From: Alphaproteobacteria bacterium
GTDB lineage: Bacteria > Pseudomonadota > Alphaproteobacteria > JAJFFI01
NCBI GenBank assembly: GCA_021776755.1
Contig: JAJFFI010000095.1
Span: forward strand, 1 to 5,181
DNA: 5,181 nucleotides
Reading direction: 5' to 3'
Shown here: positions 1-5,181 of the stretch, in pieces
Position numbering within the stretch: the first letter of the stretch is position 1
Layout: each line of letters opens with the position of its first letter
Program-made: the position numbers and the translations under genes
The notes under the pieces: model-generated
Told to the model about the DNA's origin: nothing
The model's database searches: none
What the model saw: only the letters and a program-made list of their open reading frames with translations

Positions 1-586
1 CATCGGCGTGCAGCAGGGTGAGGTCGTTCAGGAGATCCGCCCCGGCCCGCGGCATTCCCTCCGGCCATAACGCCGGACTGCAGAGCGGTGACATATGGAT
101 GGGCATCAACAGTTCCGCCTCCAGCCCCTGCCATTTTCCCAGCCCGGTGCGGACACCGACATCGATATCGTTGCCCTCGAAATCCGCGAGGTCGAGGGAG
201 GTTTGCAGCTCCACCTCGATCGCCGGAAATGCGTCGCGAAACCGCCGCAACCGGGGCACCAGCCACTTGTTGGCAAACGACGGAGTGGTCGCGACCTTCA
301 GGCCGGGCTTTGCCCTTGGCCGCCTGAGCAGGCCCAAGGCTGTCGAGATATTGTCGAATGATGTTTCGAGCACCGGCAGCAGGGCCTCGCCCGGACCGGT
401 CAGCGCGACTGCGCGGTTCTTGCGGACAAAGAGTTTCACGCCCAGGGCTTTTTCGAGCCCGATCACATGATGGCTGATTGTCGAGTGCGAGACGTTCAGT
501 TCGTCAGCCGCCCTGCTGAAACTCGACAGCCGTGCTGCCGCCTCGAAGGCGCGCAACGCATTGAGCTGGACTCCAAACCGGCGCAT
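1..586 (-). CDS. LysR-family transcriptional regulator, GcvA-like (3' end beyond left edge)
   Basis: DNA-binding regulator, divergently oriented from the oxygenase operon and therefore its likely local controller. The reading frame is open from the ATG at 586-584 to the left edge, giving 195 residues of an expected ~300. Residues ~8-66 form the winged helix-turn-helix of LysR proteins: LNALRAFEAAARLSSFSRAA, then LNVSHSTISHHVIGLEKALG, then the wing ending in LTGPGEALLP. The co-inducer-binding domain begins near residue 95 (KVATTPSFANKWLVPRLRRF) and is cut by the edge. The SFANKWLVPRL stretch and the LNALRAFEAAAR start are typical of the GcvA-like subgroup. An in-frame TAA lies three codons upstream of the ATG, so this is the first possible ATG. 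A weak AGG lies 9 bases before the ATG, inside an upstream direct repeat, which suggests autoregulation. The family call is firm; the effector is unknown, and a role in glycine cleavage is not implied. Confidence 0.93.
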   Translation of the reverse strand, partial: MRRFGVQLNALRAFEAAARLSSFSRAADELNVSHSTISHHVIGLEKALGVKLFVRKNRAVALTGPGEALLPVLETSFDNISTALGLLRRPRAKPGLKVATTPSFANKWLVPRLRRFRDAFPAIEVELQTSLDLADFEGNDIDVGVRTGLGKWQGLEAELLMPIHMSPLCSPALWPEGMPRAGADLLNDLTLLHAD

Positions 587-595
587 GAAATCTTA

Positions 596-630
596 CCTGT
601 TCAATTTTTCAACATATCCTGTTCAATCTT
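596..630. repeat. Direct repeat CCTGTTCAATYTT x2, 22-base period (candidate operator)
   Basis: CCTGTTCAATTTT at 596-608 and CCTGTTCAATCTT at 618-630 match at 12 of 13 bases and are spaced exactly 22 bases start to start, about two turns of B-DNA. The two copies would therefore face the same side of the helix. The left copy begins 10 bases from the divergent regulator's start codon and overlaps its likely ribosome binding site. Known LysR operators span tandem sites on one helix face, so an operator role is a reasonable inference. Confidence 0.6.
599..613. promoter_or_regulatory. LysR-type box GTT-N9-AAC (contains T-N11-A)
   Basis: GTTCAATTTTTCAAC has matching ends GTT and AAC around nine bases. 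It includes T600 and A612 separated by 11 bases, the general LysR recognition pattern T-N11-A. It lies in the divergent gap, overlapping the left copy of the 22-base-period repeat. T-N11-A alone is weak evidence; the location and symmetry raise it. Confidence 0.45.
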
Positions 631-724
631 TGTGATTGCCGCAAGCGCCAAATCCACCTCACTGTCAGTTACTCATCATGCCGCTCCGGCATTCGAACCT
701 CGTCTGGAGAAAATGGCTGGCGGG

Positions 725-730
725 AAAGGA
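725..730 (+). promoter_or_regulatory. Ribosome binding site AAAGGA deciding the oxygenase start
   Basis: AAAGGA sits 7 bases before the ATG at 738-740. In-frame alternatives further upstream, TTG at 636 and ATG at 678, lack a comparable site and would add residues with no resemblance to Rieske oxygenase N-termini. This selects 738 as the start. Confidence 0.75.
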
Positions 731-737
731 TTGGAAT

Positions 738-1898
738 ATGGCGCGCAGCAATGGAACGATATTCGCCGCTGACAGATATTGCAGGACGCGGTCGCCCATC
801 GAGGAGGCCGAGGTCTTGCCACCCGACGTCTATACCTCTCGTGACTGGTACGAGCGGGAGGTCGAAACGATTTTCATGAAGAGCTGGCTGGTTGCCACGC
901 GGGTCGAGGAAATCCCGAAGCCTGGCGACTATGTCCGGCTCGACATCGTTGGCGTGCCGTTGCTGATCCTGCGCGATCGCAAGGGCGTCGTCCGGGCAGT
1001 CTCGGCGTCCTGCCGTCACCGCGGCTCGGAACTCGCGACCGGAACCGGCAACTGCATGACCTTGGTGTGTCCCTACCACGCCTGGACCTATTCGCTGGAA
1101 GGCGAGCTGAAGCACGCGCCGTCCATGGAGGGCGCGAAAGACTTTAGGAAGTCGGATTACAACCTGCCGACCGTGCGCGCCGAAACCTGGGGCGGTTTCG
1201 TCTTCATCAACTTCGACGACGACGCGCCGCCGCTGCTCGAGACGCTGGGCGATCTGCCGGACCGGCTCTCGAGCTACGCGCTCGAGGACATGAAGGTCAC
1301 GCGGAAATGGGAAAACCGGTTCAATGCGAACTGGAAGATCTGGGTCGAGAACTCGCGCGAGGGCTATCACGTGGGCGTCGTCCACAAGCCGTCCCTCGAC
1401 CGCTTCTATCCGGGCGCCCGGGTGACCCCGTTCGAAGCGGCGGGCGTTCCCGGTATCTACGCCATCAACACCAGCGACAACGAGAACGGTCTATACGTGC
1501 CCCGCAACAGGACCCTGCCCTTCGTCGAGGGGCTGTCGGCGGAGGACCAGGAGCGTACGCACTTCCTGATTTTCTATCCGCATCTCCTGATGAACGTGCC
1601 GCCCGACCGGATCACGTTTCACCAGTATTTCCCCGAAGGTCCGGAATGGACGCGGATCGTCACCTGGTGCTGCTTTCCGCAATCGACCATCGAGCGCGAG
1701 GACTTCGAGCGCGAGGCTGAGGAAAAATACTATCCGTCGATGGTCCAGTTCATCGACGAGGACAAAGGCATCTGCGAGGTCGTGCACCGCGGCATCGGAC
1801 GCCTGACAACACCCGGCCGATATTCGCCAAGCCAGGAAAAGACGGTGTATGAATTCGCCAACTATGTGCTCGATCACGTGATCGGCCCACCGGCCTGA
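738..1898 (+). CDS. Rieske non-heme iron oxygenase, large (alpha) subunit
   Basis: Cytoplasmic oxygenase component that uses O2 and electrons from a partner reductase to hydroxylate, demethylate or dealkylate a small substrate. The protein has 386 residues, within the usual 350-450. The Rieske [2Fe-2S] motif is complete: C92-x-H94, 16 residues, C111-PY-H114, within CRHRG and CPYHAWTY. The mononuclear iron site follows at WVENSREGYHVGVVH, with ligands H211 and H216; the third ligand is probably D342 in DEDKGICEVVHRG. The residue that bridges Rieske and iron centres between subunits, normally Asp, is Glu208 here, as reported for carnitine oxygenase CntA. CPYHAW also recalls CntA/GbcA-type enzymes, while ENxxxGYHVxxVH also resembles benzoate/anthranilate oxygenases, so the substrate is undetermined. 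It is the first gene of the operon. No beta subunit, ferredoxin or reductase lies in the window. The family is certain; the substrate is not. Confidence 0.95.
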   Translation: MARSNGTIFAADRYCRTRSPIEEAEVLPPDVYTSRDWYEREVETIFMKSWLVATRVEEIPKPGDYVRLDIVGVPLLILRDRKGVVRAVSASCRHRGSELATGTGNCMTLVCPYHAWTYSLEGELKHAPSMEGAKDFRKSDYNLPTVRAETWGGFVFINFDDDAPPLLETLGDLPDRLSSYALEDMKVTRKWENRFNANWKIWVENSREGYHVGVVHKPSLDRFYPGARVTPFEAAGVPGIYAINTSDNENGLYVPRNRTLPFVEGLSAEDQERTHFLIFYPHLLMNVPPDRITFHQYFPEGPEWTRIVTWCCFPQSTIEREDFEREAEEKYYPSMVQFIDEDKGICEVVHRGIGRLTTPGRYSPSQEKTVYEFANYVLDHVIGPPA

Positions 1899-1918
1899 GC
1901 ACGGGTGCCGCCAAAACC

Positions 1919-1923
1919 AGGAG
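1919..1923 (+). promoter_or_regulatory. Ribosome binding site AGGAG deciding a TTG start
   Basis: AGGAG lies 8 bases before the TTG at 1932-1934. The earlier in-frame GTG at 1905 falls only 6 bases after the oxygenase stop, has no such site, and would make the AGGAG part of the coding sequence. TTG at 1932 is therefore the better start for the RidA-family gene. Confidence 0.7.
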
Positions 1924-1931
1924 AAACGATC

Positions 1932-2321
1932 TTGCCGCGACAGAACATCAAGGTGCCCAACATCGGCGAGCCCGCCGATCCGCGCGTCGGATCGCAATGC
2001 ATCCGCAAGGGCAACTGGATCTTTATCTCGGGCCAGATCGCCTATGACGACGGCAAGCTCGTCGGCAAGGGCGACCCGCTGGAGCAGTGCCGGCAGACGT
2101 TTCGCAATATTGCGGCATTCGTCGAGGCCGCTGGCGGGACGATGGACGACGTGGCCTCGCTCAACATTTTCCTGAGCGATATCCGGTTCCGCGAGGCGGC
2201 CATCGAAGCGCGCGCGGAATTTTTCGAGGCTCCCGGGCCCAGCGCGACCGTGGTCGGGGGCGCGGATTTCGCCTTCGAGGATCTCCTCGTCGAGATCAGC
2301 GCAATCGCGGTCCTGGAATAG
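1932..2321 (+). CDS. RidA/YjgF/UK114-family protein lacking the catalytic arginine
   Basis: Small trimeric-type protein of the Rid superfamily. The founding RidA enzymes hydrolyse reactive enamines and imines to keto acids plus ammonia. With the TTG start at 1932 it is 129 residues, the normal family length; a GTG start at 1905 would give 138. Family features seen: KGNWIFISGQIAYDD (26-40), the central helix EQCRQTFRNIAAFVEAAGGT (51-70), LNIFLSD (77-83), and the C-terminal strand LLVEISAIAVLE with E121. In E. coli RidA the segment PARSCVEV carries Arg105, which binds the substrate carboxylate. Here the equivalent segment is PGPSATVV, with Pro103 in the arginine's place. Loss of that arginine marks Rid subgroups whose role is not the classical deaminase, so the activity is open. 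The gene starts 33 bases after the oxygenase stop and its stop is 8 bases before the next gene. Confidence 0.93.
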   Translation: MPRQNIKVPNIGEPADPRVGSQCIRKGNWIFISGQIAYDDGKLVGKGDPLEQCRQTFRNIAAFVEAAGGTMDDVASLNIFLSDIRFREAAIEARAEFFEAPGPSATVVGGADFAFEDLLVEISAIAVLE

Positions 2322-2329
2322 CGGCGGCG

Positions 2330-3385
2330 ATGGTGCCGGAGAACCGGATCGGCAAGGTACAGACCGTTCTCGGCGTCGTGGACGCCGGCGACCTCGGTGT
2401 CACGCTCGCCCACGACCACGTCCTGATCGACGGCAGCTTCATGTATGTGGAGCCCGAAGCGACCGATCAGAAGGCGCTGGCGCATGAGAAGATCACGCTG
2501 CAGAACCGCGGCTGGGTCGGCTATCATTGGACCTCCAGTCTCGACAATGTCGAACTTCGCGACGAAGACCTTGCGGTCAGCGAACTGAAGCGGTTCGTCG
2601 CGGCCGGCGGTCGGACTATTGTCGATCCCACCAACGTCGGCCTCGGGCGCGACGCGGAGGCATTGGTCCGCGTCGCCGGGCTGACCGGCATGCACATCGT
2701 CATGGGCGCGGGCTACTACATCGGCTCGACCCACCCTGACGACATGGGCGCAAAGTCCGAGGACGCCATCACCGAAGAGATCATCCGCGACATCGACGTG
2801 GGCGTTGACGGAACCGGGGTCCGCGCGGGACTGATCGGCGAGATCGGGTGTACCTACCCGTGGTGGGAGCACGAGAAGAAAAGCCTTCGTGCTGCAACCG
2901 AGGCGCAGAAGCAGACCGGTGCGCCCCTGATGGTGCATCCCGGCCGCGATCGGAAGTCGCCTGAGGAAATCGTGCAGGAGGTCGACAAGGCCGGCGGCGA
3001 TCTCTCGCGCACGATCGTCTGCCACATAGATCGGACCTGCATCGAACGCGCCTGGCTGACGGACATGGCCGAGAGCGGCTGCTATCTCGAATACGATCTC
3101 TTCGGCAATGAGAGCTCCTTCTATCCGCCCAATCCGGATGTCGACATGCCCTCGGATTCCCAGCGGATGGATGTGATCCTGTGGCACTTCGAAAATGGCT
3201 TCGAGAAGCAGGTGCTGCTTTCCCATGATGTCGCGACCAAGCACCGGCTCCACGCCTACGGCGGGCTCGGCTACGATCACCTGATCACCAACGTCGTGCC
3301 GCGGTTGCGCGCCCGGGGCCTGAGCGAGGCGCAGGTCAATACGCTGATCGTCGACAACCCGGCCCGCATCTACGCCTTCGCATGA
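2330..3385 (+). CDS. Phosphotriesterase-family binuclear metal hydrolase (amidohydrolase superfamily)
   Basis: TIM-barrel hydrolase of the phosphotriesterase/PHP group, 351 residues, close to the usual 320-350. All metal ligands can be placed: H28 and H30 in TLAHDHVLID, E171 in GLIGEIGCT, H203 in LMVHPGRD, H232 in TIVCHIDRT, and D300 in VLLSHDVATK. The bridging residue is glutamate, as in E. coli PHP, not the carboxylated lysine of true phosphotriesterase. Other family landmarks are IVDPTNVGLGRDA, HIVMGAGYYIGSTHP and the closing LIVDNPARIYAF. Relatives hydrolyse lactones, esters, amides or phosphoesters, and the native substrate cannot be read from sequence; an ester, lactone or amide made by the upstream oxygenase is an inference. 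The ATG at 2330 lies 8 bases after the RidA stop with no strong ribosome binding site, so translation is probably coupled. GTG at 2333 is a minor alternative start. The stop overlaps the next start (ATGA). Confidence 0.93.
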   Translation: MVPENRIGKVQTVLGVVDAGDLGVTLAHDHVLIDGSFMYVEPEATDQKALAHEKITLQNRGWVGYHWTSSLDNVELRDEDLAVSELKRFVAAGGRTIVDPTNVGLGRDAEALVRVAGLTGMHIVMGAGYYIGSTHPDDMGAKSEDAITEEIIRDIDVGVDGTGVRAGLIGEIGCTYPWWEHEKKSLRAATEAQKQTGAPLMVHPGRDRKSPEEIVQEVDKAGGDLSRTIVCHIDRTCIERAWLTDMAESGCYLEYDLFGNESSFYPPNPDVDMPSDSQRMDVILWHFENGFEKQVLLSHDVATKHRLHAYGGLGYDHLITNVVPRLRARGLSEAQVNTLIVDNPARIYAFA

Positions 3386-4380
3386 GGGACGGCGGCAAAC
3401 CTCTGCACCTGCACATCGAGAACGTCTCGCGGCTCGGCGACGTCTTCGAGGTTACGCCCGAGCGGCTTGATGCGGCCCGGGACCGGCACCCGGACGTTGC
3501 CTCGAAATTGAAGGTGACGGTCGGCCGCGACGGCGACATTTACGCTGACGCCATGAAAACCGCGGAAGTGCTGTTTGGCTGGCAGTTCGAGCGCGAAGCA
3601 TTGGGGCGCCTCGCACCGGCGTTGCGTCTGATCCAGGTCCAGGGCGCGGGCATCAATCATCTCTTGCCGCTCGACTGGTTGCCTCCCGGCGTCGTGCTGA
3701 CCAACAGCAGCGGCGCGCATGGACGGAGGGCGAGCGAATATCTCATCATGGCGGTTCTCGCGCTCAACAACGGTCTGCCGCATCTGGTGACCAGCCAGCA
3801 GAAATCGCGCTGGGCGCCGGTGACCAACACCTCGATCGCCGGGAAGACGCTGCTGATTTTCGGGGTTGGTCACGTCGGCGGCGATACGGCAAGGCTCGCA
3901 AAGGTGTTCGGGCTCCGGGTCCTCGGAGTCCGCCGCACGGGCGAGCCGCACGGCGACGTCGACGAAATGTACCGCCCGGAGGATCTGCCCGACCTGTTGC
4001 CGCGCGCCGACTTCATCATCAACACCGCCCCCCACACACCATCGACCAACCGCGTCTTCGGGGCCGCCGAGTTCGCGCGCATGAAGGACGGTGCGGGGTT
4101 CGTGAACTACAGCCGGGCCCAGCTCGTCGATTACGAGGCGCTCCGGGCCGAGCTGGACTCCGGCCGGATCAGCGCGGTCGTCGATGTCTTCGACGAAGAG
4201 CCGTTGCCATCCGCCTCACCGCTCTGGCAGACACCGAACCTGATCATCACGCCGCATTGCTCGTCGAACGATCCGGTCAATCATGCGCCCCGCAGTCTTG
4301 ACCTGCTGTTTGAAAATATCGGCCGGTTGCTGCGGGACGAGCCGCTGGAAAACGTCGTCGATCCCTCTGAGCAATATTAG
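3382..4380 (+). CDS. D-2-hydroxyacid dehydrogenase, GhrA-like, probably NADP(H)-linked
   Basis: Cytoplasmic oxidoreductase interconverting 2-keto acids and D-2-hydroxyacids, possibly acting on glyoxylate or hydroxypyruvate; 332 residues, normal for the family. The N-terminal substrate domain (to ~115, with IQVQGAGINHLL at 84-95) is followed by the nucleotide-binding domain (~115-285) and the C-terminal return. The dinucleotide motif is G161-VG-HVG166. The catalytic residues are R245 in VNYSRAQLVD, E273 in DVFDEEPLP and H292 in ITPHCSS. After the second strand (RVLGVRRTG) the acidic residue typical of NAD users is absent and R184-R185 stand there, which suggests NADP(H) preference. The ATG overlaps the previous stop by four bases (ATGA), a standard sign of coupled translation; no separate ribosome binding site is visible. 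It is last in the operon and would fit reduction of a keto-acid end product. The exact substrate is unknown. Confidence 0.95.
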   Translation: MRDGGKPLHLHIENVSRLGDVFEVTPERLDAARDRHPDVASKLKVTVGRDGDIYADAMKTAEVLFGWQFEREALGRLAPALRLIQVQGAGINHLLPLDWLPPGVVLTNSSGAHGRRASEYLIMAVLALNNGLPHLVTSQQKSRWAPVTNTSIAGKTLLIFGVGHVGGDTARLAKVFGLRVLGVRRTGEPHGDVDEMYRPEDLPDLLPRADFIINTAPHTPSTNRVFGAAEFARMKDGAGFVNYSRAQLVDYEALRAELDSGRISAVVDVFDEEPLPSASPLWQTPNLIITPHCSSNDPVNHAPRSLDLLFENIGRLLRDEPLENVVDPSEQY

Positions 4381-4398
4381 GGCGAGCAATTCTAGGGC
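4369..4398. repeat. 15-base tandem repeat spanning both convergent stop codons
   Basis: GAGCAATATTAGGGC (4369-4383) is followed at once by GAGCAATTCTAGGGC (4384-4398), 13 of 15 bases identical. In the dehydrogenase frame the units read Glu-Gln-Tyr-stop and then Glu-Gln-Phe-stop, so the second copy carries a spare in-frame stop. In the opposite direction, the CTA within CTAG of the second copy is the stop of the right-hand LysR gene. It looks like an ancient local duplication. Confidence 0.7.
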
Positions 4399-5181
4399 TT
4401 GCCGATCCGTGCCGTCATCGCAGCCCCGCGGCCCCGCCGGCGTCCGGGATCGGCCGAATGCTCGAGCAGCGCCTCGATCAGCACCTGGGCCGCCGGCGAC
4501 AATGTCCGCCGGGAGCGCGTGATGATGTTGAGCTCCCGCTGCTCGCCGACCCCCGCCAGCGGGACGAAACAGACCGACGGGTGATCGGCCGGCACCGCGA
4601 GCTCGGGCAAGATCGTGACCCCGATCCCGGCCTCGATCAGTGCGATCAGCGAGGTCGTGTTCCGCACCATCAACCGCGAGTCCTCCAGAATGTACTGAAT
4701 GGGCGACGCTGAAATGCGCGCGCAGAGGCCGTTGCTGATGAAGGCCTGCGACTGCAGGTCGCGGAACGTCACCGCCCGATGCATCGAGGCGAACTTGTGA
4801 TCCTTGCGGCACACGACGCCGAAGGAATCGCGCAGCAACGGGAGGCTGGCGATCTCGGCCCGGGGGCCGGGCATGCTGGCGACGCCGACATCGACCTGCT
4901 CGAGCTCGACCATCTGGCGCACGTTCTCGGAGTCCGTGTCGATGATATCGAGGCTCACATCCGGCCACTTCTCGCCGAACTGCCGCAGTACGCCGGGCAG
5001 CGCCTGGGAGGCAAAGGACGGCACGCAGGCGAGACTGATGTGGCCGATCTCGTTGCTGGCGAACCGCTCGATCGAGCCGACGGTGCGCTGGAAATGCGAG
5101 ACCTCGCGCCGCGCCTGCTCGAGCACGAAGGCGCCGAGCGAGGTGAGCTTCGATTTGCGGTCGCCTTCGAACAGCGGGCGG
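4392..5181 (-). CDS. LysR-family transcriptional regulator (N-terminus beyond right edge)
   Basis: DNA-binding regulator running convergently to the operon, with its TAG stop at 4394-4392. The frame stays open to the right edge, giving 262 residues, so only about 40 N-terminal residues (most of the helix-turn-helix) are missing. The first visible residues, RPLFEGDRKSKLTSLGAFVL (near 5180-5121), are the wing of the LysR DNA-binding domain. A GTG at 5126 lies inside this conserved region and is not the true start. The linker helix follows, then the co-inducer-binding domain from about 5045 downward (GHISLACVPSFASQALPGVL), with FGVVCRKDH mid-domain and the family-typical EAGIGVTILPELAV near its end. 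The C-terminal tail is rich in Arg (ADPGRRRGRGAAMTARIGKP). It is separated from the dehydrogenase stop by 11 bases. Whether it controls the operon cannot be judged, because its own promoter and divergent partner lie outside. Confidence 0.93.
   Translation of the reverse strand, partial: RPLFEGDRKSKLTSLGAFVLEQARREVSHFQRTVGSIERFASNEIGHISLACVPSFASQALPGVLRQFGEKWPDVSLDIIDTDSENVRQMVELEQVDVGVASMPGPRAEIASLPLLRDSFGVVCRKDHKFASMHRAVTFRDLQSQAFISNGLCARISASPIQYILEDSRLMVRNTTSLIALIEAGIGVTILPELAVPADHPSVCFVPLAGVGEQRELNIITRSRRTLSPAAQVLIEALLEHSADPGRRRGRGAAMTARIGKP

Larger units (their letters stand above)
587..737. promoter_or_regulatory. Divergent promoter/operator region between LysR gene and oxygenase operon
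   Basis: This 151-base gap lies between two divergent start codons. The half next to the regulator (about 587-660) is clearly richer in A and T than the genes around it. It holds a 13-base direct repeat (596-608 and 618-630), a GTT-N9-AAC box (599-613), the palindrome CAATC-N5-GATTG (624-638) and a hairpin-forming ATGCCG-CTC-CGGCAT (678-692). This is where a LysR regulator would be expected to bind to control both itself and the operon. I could not assign confident -35/-10 hexamers on either strand. Confidence 0.7.

Noticed and set aside
18..470. Plus-strand open frame of 150 codons at the left edge
   Set aside because: It is antisense to the left LysR gene, whose helix-turn-helix is clear on the minus strand.
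636..737. Longer oxygenase with a TTG (636) or ATG (678) start
   Set aside because: The additional residues do not resemble Rieske oxygenase N-termini, and AAAGGA sits at good distance only from the ATG at 738.
669..1385. Minus-strand open frame of 238 codons opposite the oxygenase gene
   Set aside because: It overlaps the Rieske and iron-binding motifs of the real gene and its own product is low-complexity Arg/Val/Asp-rich sequence with no family resemblance.
2042..3280. Long minus-strand open frame (412 codons) opposite the RidA and phosphotriesterase-family genes
   Set aside because: It is a GC-driven shadow. Its product has no recognisable family pattern, while the plus strand carries complete catalytic motifs throughout.
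2330..3385. Calling the hydrolase a true organophosphate phosphotriesterase
   Set aside because: The bridging residue is Glu171 rather than the carboxylated Lys of phosphotriesterase, and the operon context gives no hint of phosphotriester substrates.
4381..4403. Possible terminator hairpin GGCGAGC-N9-GCTTGCC at the convergent junction
   Set aside because: The 7-base stem includes a G-U pair, the loop is 9 bases and no T-run follows, so it is too weak to call an intrinsic terminator; the pairing may be a by-product of the tandem repeat.
4216..4968. Minus-strand open frame of 250 codons at the right, overlapping the LysR gene in another frame
   Set aside because: The product is Arg/Ala/Gly-rich and unlike any family; the adjacent frame gives an intact LysR effector domain.

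Overview
This 5181-base window is GC-rich and tightly packed. It looks like a chromosomal catabolic or accessory locus of a high-GC proteobacterium. An alphaproteobacterium of the Bradyrhizobium/Rhodopseudomonas type is my best guess, based only on codon style and the kinds of genes present; nothing in the window fixes the taxon.

Layout: (1) <1-586, minus strand, is the first 195 residues of a GcvA-like LysR-type regulator that runs off the left edge. (2) 587-737 is a short divergent control region, AT-rich on the regulator side. It carries a 13-base direct repeat with a 22-base period, a GTT-N9-AAC LysR-type box and a small palindrome. (3) 738-4380, plus strand, is a four-gene operon: Rieske non-heme iron oxygenase large subunit (738-1898), RidA/YjgF-family protein (1932-2321), phosphotriesterase-family metal hydrolase (2330-3385), and D-2-hydroxyacid dehydrogenase (3382-4380). 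Spacings of 33 and 8 bases and an ATGA overlap point to one coupled transcript. (4) 4381-4391 is an 11-base convergent junction, covered by a 15-base tandem repeat that carries the stop codons of both flanking genes. (5) 4392->5181, minus strand, is most of a second LysR-type regulator, running off the right edge.

Working model (inference): the left regulator senses a substrate and switches on the divergent operon. The oxygenase hydroxylates, demethylates or N-dealkylates the substrate, using a reductase that is not in the window. The RidA-like protein handles or binds an unstable intermediate, the phosphotriesterase-family enzyme hydrolyses an ester, lactone or amide, and the dehydrogenase, probably NADPH-linked, reduces a resulting 2-keto acid or glyoxylate-like product. 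I do not recognise this four-gene combination as a characterised pathway. It is the best candidate here for an undescribed system. The individual protein families are all well known; the substrate is unknown.

No tRNA, rRNA, CRISPR, insertion sequence or convincing intrinsic terminator was seen. No gene-free stretch exceeds 151 bases.
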